Shown: positions 1-8,954, counted from the stretch's first letter. The stretch: DNA of 64,000 nucleotides from Bog-159 sp963709155 (GCA_963709155.1 CAVPVD010000005.1:558001-622000); one strand, 5' to 3'. A program made the numbers and translations. Notes: generated by a model from the letters alone, not told the origin.

Positions 1-234
1 GATCTGGAGGCCATTAACGAACTGAGCCGGATCTTGCCGGCTCCCGTGTGGGCCAATACGGTGGAGTTGTCGCGCGACGCGGCCATGATTATGGGCGAGG
101 CCGACCAGGCCGCGCCCCTGATTAAAGTACTGGACGCGTCCCCTTTCTTTCACAACACGGAATTCAACTCGATCGGCAAAGTGCAAAATGCGGAGGTCTT
201 CCGCCTGCGCAGCCAGCGGAGGCCGGGCAAATGA
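1..234 (+). CDS. PilN/GspL-like assembly protein, C-terminal end (partial)
   Basis: The left edge cuts this gene; 77 C-terminal residues are open from base 1 in the same frame. The fragment reads as a predicted ligand (LPAPVWANTVELS) followed by a small alpha/beta segment ending VQNAEVFRLR, which resembles the C-terminal fold of PilN/GspL inner-membrane assembly proteins. Position also fits: the stop overlaps the start of a PilO/GspM-like gene, and a secretin lies at the operon end. Family calls such as PilN versus GspL cannot be separated from this fragment. The order PilN, PilO/GspM, GspC, GspD is known for type II secretion and type IV pilus operons. Confidence 0.55.
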   Translation, partial: DLEAINELSRILPAPVWANTVELSRDAAMIMGEADQAAPLIKVLDASPFFHNTEFNSIGKVQNAEVFRLRSQRRPGK

Positions 235-818
235 CCACCGGTACATTGGATCGCCGGACGGTTTTGATCCTGGCTGCCGGAGTCGCGGCCGTCCTGGTGC
301 TGCGCTTCGTGGTGATGTCCGATAAGCGGCCCGAGGTGGTGGCGGCGTCCGACTCGGTCCCACTGGCCGAGCAGCGCCTGGCGAAGTTGCGCGCGACGCT
401 GGCCACCGTGCCCGGAAAAGAGAACATCGCCAAGCAGGCCGACGCCGAACTGGCCGTGCGGGAGAAAGGCATGCTCCCCGCGGAGACCGCCGCCCAGGCG
501 CAGGCCCAGTTGCTCGAAATCATCCGCCGCGCGGGTAAGGATGAAGGCATCGACGTGCGCGGCGCGGAAGAGATGAAAGTGCGGCCGCTGGCCGATGATT
601 ACGCCGAACTGGTTGTGGGGGTCTCGTTCACCTGCCGTATCGAGCAATTCGTGAATTTCATGACGGACTTAGCGAACCGGCCCGAACTGCTGGCCACCAG
701 CGATATTCGGGTAACCGCCAGCAACCCTAAGGAAAAGACGGTGTCGGTGCGGCTGGAGCTGTCGGGCGTAGGGCCGCGCAAACTGGCGCCCACGAAGAAA
801 GGGCCGGCGTCATTGTGA
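231..818 (+). CDS. PilO/GspM-like inner-membrane assembly protein
   Basis: 195 residues. The N-terminus has a short cytoplasmic stretch, one hydrophobic segment (about residues 12-28, VLILAAGVAAVLVLRFVVM), then a helical coiled-coil-prone region (45-110) and a C-terminal ferredoxin-like alpha/beta part (110-185). That is the layout of PilO/GspM proteins, which dimerise with PilN/GspL in the periplasm. It overlaps the previous gene by 4 bases (ATGA) and the next by 4 (GTGA), so the genes are translationally coupled. Assignment is by topology and operon position rather than a diagnostic motif. Confidence 0.6.
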   Translation: MTTGTLDRRTVLILAAGVAAVLVLRFVVMSDKRPEVVAASDSVPLAEQRLAKLRATLATVPGKENIAKQADAELAVREKGMLPAETAAQAQAQLLEIIRRAGKDEGIDVRGAEEMKVRPLADDYAELVVGVSFTCRIEQFVNFMTDLANRPELLATSDIRVTASNPKEKTVSVRLELSGVGPRKLAPTKKGPASL

Positions 819-1549
819 AGCGCAAATTATTACTGCTGAATCTGGCGCTGCTGGCGCTGAGCGCCGTAGGTGGAATCCATCTGCGGCGCGAATGGGTAGA
901 GGCGCGCGCGCGTGAGGAGGCCGTGCTGCGAGCGCGCGTAAAGCCCACCCCGGCGCCGCGGCTGCCGTCCCCGGCTCCGACCGAACCGGTGAAGGCGGCC
1001 AGTTACAGCGACATCGCGCAGAAAATGCTGTTCTCCAAGGATCGCAATCCGACGGTGGTGGTGGAGCCGCCGCCCGCCCCGAAACCGATTCCGATGCCGG
1101 CCCTGCCGTTGTTCCACGGCGTGGTGGATCTGGGCGACGGTCCGATCGCCATCATGAGCGAGGGTCCCAAAGGGCCGCATCGCGATTACCAGCCCGGCGA
1201 CAAGGTAGGAGCATTCACGCTGGTGGCGGTAAGCAATGACGAACTCGTGCTGGAGTGGCAAGGCCAGACGATCACGAAGAAGGTGGATGAGATCCTGGAT
1301 CGCAGTACGGCCGCGCCGCCCGCGGCGCCCACTCCTGTGGCGGCCGCTGCCGCGCCGGCGCCCGCGCCACCCGTAACGAACGCGCCCGCCAAACCGGGTG
1401 CCGACCTTAGAGAAGGACTGAAGGCTTGCCTTCCCGGCGACTCTTCACCGGCCGGCACGGTTACCGACGGCATGCGCAAAGTAGTCAAGGCGACCCCTTT
1501 TGGTTCCAGGTGTTTTTGGGAAGACGAGAAGGGCACCCCAAGCAAATAG
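815..1549 (+). CDS. GspC/PilP-like proline-rich membrane-anchored protein
   Basis: 244 residues, GTG start overlapping the upstream stop. One N-terminal membrane segment (residues 3-20) is followed by a proline/alanine-rich linker, then a small beta-rich domain (about 95-160) with the pattern LFHGVVDLGDGPIAIM, GPHRDYQPGDKVGAFTLVAV. This resembles the HR domain of GspC/PilP, which links the inner-membrane platform to the secretin. A second Ala/Pro linker (165-195) leads to a C-terminal tail with KATPFGSRCFWEDEKG. A related TPFG-x-R-x-W motif appears twice in the next gene. Role as the secretin-platform linker is inferred from fold and context. Confidence 0.55.
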   Translation: MKRKLLLLNLALLALSAVGGIHLRREWVEARAREEAVLRARVKPTPAPRLPSPAPTEPVKAASYSDIAQKMLFSKDRNPTVVVEPPPAPKPIPMPALPLFHGVVDLGDGPIAIMSEGPKGPHRDYQPGDKVGAFTLVAVSNDELVLEWQGQTITKKVDEILDRSTAAPPAAPTPVAAAAAPAPAPPVTNAPAKPGADLREGLKACLPGDSSPAGTVTDGMRKVVKATPFGSRCFWEDEKGTPSK

Positions 1550-1591
1550 AAATCCACAGCTCTAGAAGCAGTGGAAAGGGAGTAAACGCAA

Positions 1592-2044
1592 ATGAGAATT
1601 CTAATATGTATGGGTATCCTGGCAGGCTGTCTGGCCGCGCAGGATTCCACCAAAACGACGCCCCCGGCGGCCACGAAAACGCAGACCCAGAAGCCGTCGG
1701 CGACGCTGAGCCTCCCCAAAGATGCCGTCGAAACCAGCCCCGGGTTCTACCGCTGGACCGATAAAGATGGCAAGGTCTGGACATATCGTCCGACCCCCTT
1801 TGGCGTGCGGCGCTGGCCGGCGGATTCGCTGGACGTCCAGAAGAGCATCATGGATAAGCGGGATGCGGCAGGCTCGCGCATTACCGCAGTGGAACAAGGG
1901 GATTCGATCCGCTTCGAGGAGAATACGCCTTTCGGAAAGCGGACCTGGGTGCGCAAGAAGACCGAATTGAGCGAGACGGAGCAGCGCACCTGGGACTTGC
2001 AGAAGAAGAACGGTGCAGCCAACCGTTCCGCGGAAAAGGAGTAA
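1592..2044 (+). CDS. Small predicted lipoprotein in the secretion operon
   Basis: 150 residues. The start MRILICMGILAGCLAAQ contains a good lipobox (LAGC), predicting cleavage before Cys13 and lipid attachment. A Thr/Pro/Lys-rich linker follows, then a segment GFYRWTDKDGKVWTYRPTPFG that recalls DUF4124-like modules. A second TPFGKRTW segment lies further on and the C-terminus is charged. RBS-like GGGAG lies upstream of the ATG. It sits between the GspC-like gene and the secretin (3 bp before the latter), so it could be a pilotin-like or secretin-associated lipoprotein. That role is inference; no recognised pilotin motif is seen. Confidence 0.6.
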   Translation: MRILICMGILAGCLAAQDSTKTTPPAATKTQTQKPSATLSLPKDAVETSPGFYRWTDKDGKVWTYRPTPFGVRRWPADSLDVQKSIMDKRDAAGSRITAVEQGDSIRFEENTPFGKRTWVRKKTELSETEQRTWDLQKKNGAANRSAEKE

Positions 2045-2047
2045 GCG

Positions 2048-4345
2048 GTGAAATCCAGCAGAGCCTTAACGGGAGCGATCCTGGCGGCGTGGTGCGGGGT
2101 GTGGGTGGCCTCGGCGCAACAGAACATCTCGCCACCGCCCAATCAGCAGCGTACGCCACTGGCGCCTTCCGGGCCCGTCACGCCGCCTTCCACAGCACCG
2201 CAGACCGGTCCGCGGCGGGCGGCTGTCGGCGACACCGGCGGCTTCATGCTGGAGAACGTGTCGTTGGCGGAGTTGATCGATATCGTGGCGCGGCGGCTAA
2301 AGATCAATTACCTGCTGGATCCGCATTTCAAAGGGGGCAGCGTCACCATCCACACCTATGGCGAGGTGAAGCAGACGGACCTAATGCCGCTGCTTGAAAC
2401 CATTCTGCGGGTGAACGGCGCCGCTTTGGTAAAGGTCGGCGACCTTTATCGTGTGGTGCCGGTGGAGAAAGTGTCGCAGATGCCGCTTCCTCCAATAGTG
2501 AACGGCAAGGACTTCCCGGAAGATGAGCGCATCTCGCTGAACCTGATCTTTCTGAAGTATGCCACCGCCGGCGAGATCCTGAAACTGATCCAGCCGTTCC
2601 TGGGCGAGGGGGCGGCAGCAGCCACCTACGACCCGGCCAACCTGCTGATCCTGCAGGACAACAATCGCAGCATGAAGCGCACCATGGACCTGCTGGCACT
2701 GTTCGATAACGACGCCTTCGTCAGCCAGCGTGTCCATCTTTTCGAGGTGAGCAGCGGCCGGCCCACGGACCTGGTAAAGCAACTGGACGCCATCTTCAAA
2801 GCGGTTTCGCTTTCCGACAAGACCAGCGCGGTGAAGTTTGTTCCTATCGACCGCATCAATACGATCGTGGCCGTGGCGCCCAATCCGGGAGTCTTCGAGC
2901 AGGTTGGCCAGTGGCTGAAAAAGCTGGATATTCCGGTAAAGTCTCCGGCGGGCTCGGTGGATAACTACGTCTACCGGCTGAAATACGGGCGCGCGGATTC
3001 GGTAGCCATGGCCGTGATGGCTCTGTATAGCGGCAATCCGATGGCCCTGATGGCGTTGAGCCAGATGAATAACAGCATGATGAGCAGCATGATGGGCAAC
3101 ATGGCGCCGGGTTTGAGCGGGGGCGGCATGGGCGGCTACGGCAACTCGGCATACGGGGGCATGGGTGGCATGGGCGGCTATGGCAACTCGGCATACGGCG
3201 GCATGGGCGGCATGGGGGGCTACGGCAACTCGGGATACGGCGGCATGGGGGGCTACGGCGGTTACGGGGGCATGGGCGGCGGCATGGGCGGATACGGCGG
3301 CATGAGTCCCTTCACGGCGGGAAACAGCGTGACGGCGCTGGGGACGCAGAACGGCACGACGAACGCTACCGGCGATCAGACCGGCACGTACCTGGGCGCC
3401 CCGGGCATGGGCGCCAATAATTACCGCGGCCCGCACATCATTCCGAATCCTTTCGACAACACCCTGCTGATCCAGTCGACCCCGGAGGAATGGGAGCAGA
3501 TTTCGCGGCTGCTGGCACAGTTGGATGTGCCGCCGCGGCAGATCCTGGTGGAAGCGAAGATTTTCGAAGTGACCCTGACGGGCGACCTTTCGTACGGCGT
3601 CGAATCCTATCTGCAAGCGAAGGGAGCGGCGGTCCCCGGGGGTTTCACGGCGCCCGGACAAGCAGGGGGCTTCCTCGGATCGGCCTTGAGTACCGGGCTG
3701 AATCTTACGGGGGGGCTGCTGGTGGGCCACAGCCGGGAATTGCTGTCTGCGTTGACGGCGCTCGAGAGCACCGGCAAGGTAAAAACGATCAACGAGCCCT
3801 CGCTAATCGCGACCGACAGCGTCCCCGCGGTAATGAACGTGGGGACCACCGTGCCGACGCTCAGTTCCGTCTCGGCATCGGGAGTGCAATCGGGCGGCAA
3901 CACGTTGTTCGCGAACAATATCTCGAACGTCAGCACGGGCGTCACCCTGATTGTGAATGCGCGCGTCAATTCCAGCGGCATCGTAACCATGATGATCGAC
4001 CAGGAGGTTAGCGCGCCGGGCGCGACATCGTCCCAGATCGAGTCGCCCACATTTTCAAATCGCAGCTTTCAGACACAGATCACCGTGCAGGATGGGGATA
4101 CCATCGGCATCGGCGGGATCATCCAGGAAAGCCTGCAGGAAACGTCCGCGGGCATCCCGTTCTTGCAAAGGATTCCGATATTGGGCGCGGCTTTCGGCGC
4201 CAAGACCAGGAACACCAGCCGGACGGAGCTGATCGCTTTCTTCACGCCGCATGTGATCTACGATACGGCATCGCTGGCCGATGCCACCGACGATTTGAAA
4301 TCCGGACTGAAGCACATGAAGAGCGAGCTGAAGCAAACGCAGTAG
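2048..4345 (+). CDS. gspD: Type II secretion / type IV pilus secretin GspD
   Basis: 765 residues with a GTG start and an N-terminal signal segment (MKSSRALTGAILAAWCGVWVASAQ). An N0-like domain (about 70-145, MLENVSLAELIDIVARRLKIN) is followed by N1/N2 repeats (about 160-300). A very Gly/Tyr/Met-rich low-complexity insert lies at about 345-420. The secretin beta-barrel domain (about 480-755) carries VQDGDTIGIGGIIQ and the family motif IPFLQRIPILGAAFG. It would form the outer-membrane channel of the system encoded upstream. The repeat insert is unusual for GspD. The membrane channel and the platform genes appear to be one operon with 3-4 bp junctions, except for the 42 bp gap before the lipoprotein. 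Confidence 0.9.
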   Translation: MKSSRALTGAILAAWCGVWVASAQQNISPPPNQQRTPLAPSGPVTPPSTAPQTGPRRAAVGDTGGFMLENVSLAELIDIVARRLKINYLLDPHFKGGSVTIHTYGEVKQTDLMPLLETILRVNGAALVKVGDLYRVVPVEKVSQMPLPPIVNGKDFPEDERISLNLIFLKYATAGEILKLIQPFLGEGAAAATYDPANLLILQDNNRSMKRTMDLLALFDNDAFVSQRVHLFEVSSGRPTDLVKQLDAIFKAVSLSDKTSAVKFVPIDRINTIVAVAPNPGVFEQVGQWLKKLDIPVKSPAGSVDNYVYRLKYGRADSVAMAVMALYSGNPMALMALSQMNNSMMSSMMGNMAPGLSGGGMGGYGNSAYGGMGGMGGYGNSAYGGMGGMGGYGNSGYGGMGGYGGYGGMGGGMGGYGGMSPFTAGNSVTALGTQNGTTNATGDQTGTYLGAPGMGANNYRGPHIIPNPFDNTLLIQSTPEEWEQISRLLAQLDVPPRQILVEAKIFEVTLTGDLSYGVESYLQAKGAAVPGGFTAPGQAGGFLGSALSTGLNLTGGLLVGHSRELLSALTALESTGKVKTINEPSLIATDSVPAVMNVGTTVPTLSSVSASGVQSGGNTLFANNISNVSTGVTLIVNARVNSSGIVTMMIDQEVSAPGATSSQIESPTFSNRSFQTQITVQDGDTIGIGGIIQESLQETSAGIPFLQRIPILGAAFGAKTRNTSRTELIAFFTPHVIYDTASLADATDDLKSGLKHMKSELKQTQ
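3125..3303 (+). repeat. 42-bp tandem repeat coding a Gly-Met-Tyr-rich tract in GspD
   Basis: The motif starting GGCATGGGCGGCTA recurs at 3125, 3167 and 3209, exactly 42 bp apart, then decays into shorter GGCTACGG/GGCATGGG units up to about 3303. It is in frame and encodes about 14-residue units GGMGGYGNSAYGGM. The units are near-identical at the DNA level, so copy number could vary between strains. Confidence 0.9.
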
Positions 4346-4451
4346 ACCGCTCATCGAAGGTCCGTGCGCCGCCATACCTTAAGGCTTGCGCCACTGCTAG
4401 ACTGGAAACACGTCCAGAAAACTGCGAGAACGCATCGAGGAACTGACGGTA

Positions 4452-5663
4452 GTGGCCGACATCGCTTCGGCCATGCTCTCGCCGTTGGAACTGAGCCAGG
4501 TGCTGAACGTGGCGCTCGAAAAAACCAGCCGCGCCATGTCCGCGCCGTTCGGCTCGATCACGCTGCTCTCGTCCGATAAGACCCGGCTGGAGTTCGCCGC
4601 GGTGTACGGCCTGTCGGCGGATTACGGCGAACGGTTTCGCAAAATCGGACTGCTGCCGGCGGACGCGTCGTCCCCTTCGGGTCGCGCGGTATCGACTGGA
4701 AAGCCGTATTGGGTAGCGGACATTACGCGCCATCCCCTGTGCGCAAGCTGGAAGCACATTAGCCTGGGCGAGGGCGCGCGCGCGCTGATCTCGGTGCCGC
4801 TGATGCTGGGAGGCGAGCCCGCCGGCACGCTGAATCAATACCTGGCGGAACCGCACCGTTTTCGGGCACACGAGGTGCGCCTGCTACAGGTAGTGGCGCA
4901 GCAGGTTTCGCTCGCCATCGAACGCGCGCGTTTGTACGACCGCCTGAAGCAGCAGCATACGGCCGCGCTGGCGGCGAGCGAACACAAGAGCCGCTTCCTG
5001 GCCACTATGACCCATGAACTCCGCTCGCCGATGACCGCCATCGTGGGCTTCGCCGATCTGCTGGGCGCGCAGATTGCCGGCTCGATGAACGGCGAGCAGA
5101 TGCGCCAGGTGCGCATGATTTCGGCGAGCGCACAGCACATCATGGCGGTGCTCAACGATGCGCTGGATGTGGCGCGCATCGAGGCCGGCCAGCTTGAGTG
5201 CCTGATTGAGCCGGTGGATGCCTGCGAAGTGATCAGCGAGGTCACCGACATGCTGGCGCCGCTGGCGCGCGCCAAGCGCCTGGCGCTCGACATCCAGGAA
5301 CCCGACGGGCCGCTCATGGTCCGGTGCGACCGCCAGCGTTCCAAACAAATCCTGGTCAACCTGGTTTCGAACGCCATAAAATTCACCGCGCACGGCCACA
5401 TTCAGGTGAGCGGTTTCCGCGACGCCGCCGTTCCGCATCGCGCGCGCATCGCCGTGTCGGATACCGGGATGGGGCTGCGCCCCGACCAGGTGCCGCTGCT
5501 GTTCCAGGAATTTCAGCAACTGCCGACTCCTTACCAGAATCTGGGCACCGGCCTGGGACTGGCGATCAGCCGCAAGCTGGCGCGGCTGATGGGGGGCGAT
5601 ATCGAAGTGGAAAGCGCCTACGGACACGGCAGCACCTTCACTCTGGAGTTGGAAACCGCATGA
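4452..5663 (+). CDS. GAF-domain sensor histidine kinase
   Basis: 403 residues. A GAF domain occupies about 1-160, and a coiled linker leads to a HisKA helix pair with the H-box MTHELRSPM (phospho-accepting His188). The HATPase domain has N-box LVNLVSNAIKF, G1 DTGMGL and G2 GTGLGLAISRKLARLMGG. There is no membrane segment, so this is a soluble kinase. The start is uncertain: the frame is open upstream to a stop near 4398, but GTG at 4452 with GAGG 11 bases upstream is the best candidate. Its last codon overlaps the response regulator start (ATGA), indicating a cognate pair. Signal unknown. Confidence 0.88.
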   Translation: MADIASAMLSPLELSQVLNVALEKTSRAMSAPFGSITLLSSDKTRLEFAAVYGLSADYGERFRKIGLLPADASSPSGRAVSTGKPYWVADITRHPLCASWKHISLGEGARALISVPLMLGGEPAGTLNQYLAEPHRFRAHEVRLLQVVAQQVSLAIERARLYDRLKQQHTAALAASEHKSRFLATMTHELRSPMTAIVGFADLLGAQIAGSMNGEQMRQVRMISASAQHIMAVLNDALDVARIEAGQLECLIEPVDACEVISEVTDMLAPLARAKRLALDIQEPDGPLMVRCDRQRSKQILVNLVSNAIKFTAHGHIQVSGFRDAAVPHRARIAVSDTGMGLRPDQVPLLFQEFQQLPTPYQNLGTGLGLAISRKLARLMGGDIEVESAYGHGSTFTLELETA

Positions 5664-6499
5664 GCGCGCACACCCTGCTGCTGGTGGACGACGATCCCGC
5701 CGTACACGAGTTGCTGGCGGCCGTGCTGCGGCGGGGGGAGTGGGAGATCGATAGCGCATACGACGGGCTGCAGGGGCTGGCGCGCGCGCAAGCCCGGGCT
5801 TACGACCTGGTGCTGACCGACGTCCGCATGCCGGGCATGGACGGCCTGGAACTGCTGCACCAGATCCGCGAGATCCGGCCGGAGGCGAAAGTGATGGTGA
5901 TGACCGCGGACAGCACGCCGGCCAACATCGTGCGCGCCATCCGGGATCAGGCGTTTTGCTATTTCAGCAAACCGTTTTCGCCGAGCGCGGTGGCCGAAAT
6001 GATCGCGCAGGCGGTGAATACGGGGCACTGGCAGGACGATATCGAAGTGCTTTCGGCGAGTCCGGAATGGATCAGCCTCCGGCTGCGGTGCAAGATGGAG
6101 ACGGCCGACCGCCTGATGCAATTCGTGCGCGAGATAGAGATGGACTTTTCGCCGCACGAGCGCGAGAACATCGCGGCGGCCTTCCGCGAACTGCTGATGA
6201 ATGCCATCGAGCATGGCGGCGGATCGGATCCCGACAAGCGCGTCCAGGTGACCTACGTGCGCACGACGCGGGCCATCGTGTACCTGATCCAGGACCCGGG
6301 CAAGGGGTTCTCCTTCGATGCGATCGCGCACGCAGCCATCGCGAACCCTCCGGGCGAGCCGGCCAAACACCTGGAGATCCGGGCGGAGCAGGGCGTACGG
6401 CCGGGCGGGTTTGGAATTCTGCTTACGCGGAACCTGGTGGACGAGTTGATTTACAACGATAAGGGCAACGAGGTCTTGTTTATTAAGTATTTGAAGTAG
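5660..6499 (+). CDS. Response regulator with C-terminal HATPase (anti-sigma-kinase-like) output
   Basis: 279 residues. A receiver domain (1-125) has the acidic pocket VDDD, phospho-acceptor Asp54 (VLTDVRMPGMDG) and conserved Lys in FSKPF. A GHKL ATPase domain (about 145-279) has N-box FRELLMNAIEHGG, G1 IQDPGKGF and G2 PGGFGILLTRNLVDE, resembling RsbW/SpoIIAB-type serine kinases rather than a histidine kinase, since no H-box is present. The start overlaps the kinase stop (ATGA). A receiver controlling an RsbW-like domain suggests output through partner switching. The 3' end overlaps glpD tail-to-tail by 17 bp. Confidence 0.85.
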   Translation: MSAHTLLLVDDDPAVHELLAAVLRRGEWEIDSAYDGLQGLARAQARAYDLVLTDVRMPGMDGLELLHQIREIRPEAKVMVMTADSTPANIVRAIRDQAFCYFSKPFSPSAVAEMIAQAVNTGHWQDDIEVLSASPEWISLRLRCKMETADRLMQFVREIEMDFSPHERENIAAAFRELLMNAIEHGGGSDPDKRVQVTYVRTTRAIVYLIQDPGKGFSFDAIAHAAIANPPGEPAKHLEIRAEQGVRPGGFGILLTRNLVDELIYNDKGNEVLFIKYLK

Positions 6500-8075
6500 G
6501 CGCGGCGGAGTCAAGCTTCGGACAATAGTTGCGGGCGACCGCTGCGAAGTTCTCCACCTGCCGCGTCTGCCAGGATTCGGTCAGAGACAGCTCGTGGGCC
6601 ATCCACCCGGCTACGCGCGGCGCCATCCTGATGGCCGCGCCGGCATTGAGAAAAAGCGCGCGCGTGCGGCGCGCCAGGACATCTTCCACGGTGCGCGCCA
6701 TCTCGCGGCGTACGGCCCACACCACTTCCGCGGCGGTGTACGGAAGCGCCGCATCGAGCGGCACCGCCAGCGTTGGATCGTCGCGCATGAGCTCCTGGAT
6801 CAAGGGCGCGTCCGCGCCGTACACGCGGAGATGGCCGAACGCCTCCGCGCCCGGATGGTATCCGTGCAGCTTCAGGTGCTCCGTGACGCAAGGTTTTTCC
6901 GGCAAGCGCGCCAGCATGGCCGCCTGGTTTACGCAATCTTCCGCCATATGGCGGTAGGTGGTCCACTTGCCGCCACAGATGGTCAAAAGCCCGGATTTCT
7001 CGATGTGGATGGTATGGTCGCGCGATAGAGCCGCGGTGGCGCCGCCGCTCGTCGATTTCACCAGCGGGCGAATGCCGGCAAACACGCTCAGAATATCGGC
7101 GCGCGTGGGCGTGCGGGCCAGGTAGAGCGACGCGGTGGAGAGGATAAACTCGATCTCCTGCTCCATAGCCACCGGTTCGAGAGCCACGCCGTCAACCGGG
7201 GTGTCGGTTGTGCCGATGAGGGTGTGGCCGTGCCAGGGAATGGCGAACATGACCCGCCCATCGCTGGTGTGCGGCACCATGATGGCGCTGTCGCCGGGCA
7301 GAAACGAGCGGTCGAAGACCAGGTGGACGCCCTGGCTGGGCGCGATCATCGGTTCGATGGAGGCCTCCGCCTGGCGGCGCAAGCCGTCGGTGAAAGGTCC
7401 CGTGGCATTGATCACCACCTCGGCCTGCGCATGGAATTCCTCCCCGCTCTCGCCGTCGCGCGCGGTGACGCCGTCGATGAAGCCTTCGGCATCCTTGGTG
7501 AGTCCGGTCACGCGCACATAGTTCAGCAGGGTGGCGCCCAGTTCATCGGCCGTTTCGGCCATGTTGATGAGCAGCCGTGCATCGTCGAATTGCCCATCGA
7601 AGTAGATCACGCCGCCGCGCAATCCTTCGGTCCGGATGGTGGGCAAGCGGGCGAGAGTCTCTTCTTTGGAGAGGATGCGGGACGCGCCGAAGCCGTACTT
7701 CCCGGCCAGCAGATTGTAAACCTTCAGTCCGATGCCATAGAAGGGCGCTTCCCACCAGTCGTAGTTGGGCACCACGAAGGCGCGGTCGTGGACCAGGTGC
7801 GGCGCGTTGCCGAGCAATAGCCCACGCTCCCGCAGCGCCTCCATGACCAACGAGATATTGCCCTGTTCGAGATAGCGGACACCGCCATGTACGAGCTTCG
7901 TGCTGCGGCTGGAGGTCCCTTTGCCGAAGTCATGCTGTTCGAGCAAGAGCACGCTGTAGCCGCGCGCGGCGGCATCGATGGCCACGCCCGTCCCGGTGGC
8001 GCCGCCGCCTACGACCAGCATGTCCCAGGGTTCTTTGTGGGCCTGAAGGCGGGCGTACATTTCAGCTCGGTGCAT
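6483..8075 (-). CDS. glpD: Aerobic glycerol-3-phosphate dehydrogenase (FAD)
   Basis: 530 residues, the expected size. The N-terminal FAD-binding Rossmann motif VVGGGATGTGVAIDAAARGYSVLLLE (about 20-46) is followed by the GlpD signature TSSRSTKLVHGGVRYLEQG. Later motifs IPWHGHTLIGTTDTP, GIRPLV and ICGGKWTTYRHMAE match the FAD/substrate core. The enzyme oxidises sn-glycerol 3-phosphate to dihydroxyacetone phosphate and passes electrons to the quinone pool at the inner membrane. No glpK or glpF is adjacent, so it stands alone here. The 3' end overlaps the neighbouring regulator. Confidence 0.95.
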   Translation of the reverse strand: MHRAEMYARLQAHKEPWDMLVVGGGATGTGVAIDAAARGYSVLLLEQHDFGKGTSSRSTKLVHGGVRYLEQGNISLVMEALRERGLLLGNAPHLVHDRAFVVPNYDWWEAPFYGIGLKVYNLLAGKYGFGASRILSKEETLARLPTIRTEGLRGGVIYFDGQFDDARLLINMAETADELGATLLNYVRVTGLTKDAEGFIDGVTARDGESGEEFHAQAEVVINATGPFTDGLRRQAEASIEPMIAPSQGVHLVFDRSFLPGDSAIMVPHTSDGRVMFAIPWHGHTLIGTTDTPVDGVALEPVAMEQEIEFILSTASLYLARTPTRADILSVFAGIRPLVKSTSGGATAALSRDHTIHIEKSGLLTICGGKWTTYRHMAEDCVNQAAMLARLPEKPCVTEHLKLHGYHPGAEAFGHLRVYGADAPLIQELMRDDPTLAVPLDAALPYTAAEVVWAVRREMARTVEDVLARRTRALFLNAGAAIRMAPRVAGWMAHELSLTESWQTRQVENFAAVARNYCPKLDSAAPTSNT

Positions 8076-8163
8076 GGGCTGCTCCCAGCGGACAGTATAG
8101 CGTTGGCGGAGCGCGTCGCGGCACGCGGCAAAATCGCGCTACAGTGGATCGAGAGGAAACATC

Positions 8164-8931
8164 ATGATCTCCCGCTTGCGCATTGCATTCCCGGCCGTGT
8201 TGCTGCTGGCCGCGACGGCCGCTGCAGCCGACGACATTAAACCAGAGGCGATTCTGGACAAGTACATCGAAGTGACCGGCGGCCGTGCGGCCTATGATAA
8301 GGTGAAAACCGAGATCACCACCGGCACTATGGAAATCACCAACATCGGCCTCAGTGGAACCCTCACCGTATACCAAGCGGCTCCCGACAAGTCCTACACG
8401 GCGATCGAGTTCGCCGGAGGCGTCGGCAAAGCCGAAGAGGGTTCCGACGGGAAAGTGGCATGGGCGCTTAACGGCATGCAAGGCGCGCGAATCAAAGAGG
8501 GTGACGAACGGGCCGCTTCGCTGCGCCGCGACGCACTGAACGCGGACGTACGCTGGCGTGATTTTTACAAGAAGGTTGAATTATCGGGTAGCGAGGACGT
8601 AGGCGGCAAGGCCTGCTATAAGGTGATTCTAACCCCCACCGATGGCGCGGCCGAGACTCGCTACTACGATAAGAGCTCCAACTTCCTCGTGAAAGTGATC
8701 TTGCCCCTCACCACTCCGGATGGCGCGGTGACCGCCGAGCTGCTTCTCACCGATTATCGGGCCGAGGACGGGATTACCATGCCGCATAGCATCTCGCAAA
8801 AAGTGCCGGGCGCGGACATCCTGGTGAAAATCGACACCGTCAAACACAATCCGGAAATTCCGGCGAGCCGCTTCGATCCGCCCGCGGAAATCAAGGCGCT
8901 CATGACGGATAAGAAGACGGAAAAGAAGTAG
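8164..8931 (+). CDS. Secreted LolA-like / outer-membrane lipoprotein-sorting-like protein
   Basis: 255 residues with a clear signal peptide (MISRLRIAFPAVLLLAATAAAA). The mature part begins with ILDKYIEVTGGRAAYDKVKTEITTGTMEI, the start of a beta-rich fold shared by LolA-like and related acidobacterial periplasmic proteins. The rest alternates strands (YYDKSSNFLVKVI, LLLTDYRAEDGITMPHSI). AGAGGAAAC just before the ATG is a good RBS. It is divergent from glpD (88 bp gap) and convergent with an ABC exporter ATPase gene. A binding or lipid-shuttling role is only suggested by the fold resemblance. Confidence 0.65.
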   Translation: MISRLRIAFPAVLLLAATAAAADDIKPEAILDKYIEVTGGRAAYDKVKTEITTGTMEITNIGLSGTLTVYQAAPDKSYTAIEFAGGVGKAEEGSDGKVAWALNGMQGARIKEGDERAASLRRDALNADVRWRDFYKKVELSGSEDVGGKACYKVILTPTDGAAETRYYDKSSNFLVKVILPLTTPDGAVTAELLLTDYRAEDGITMPHSISQKVPGADILVKIDTVKHNPEIPASRFDPPAEIKALMTDKKTEKK

Positions 8932-8954
8932 CTATACCCGCAGCCGCCCTGGAG

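Noticed and set aside
2381..3730. Long minus-strand frame with His/Ala repeats opposite gspD
   Set aside because: The repeats are the antisense of the Gly-rich insert; gspD is clear on the plus strand.
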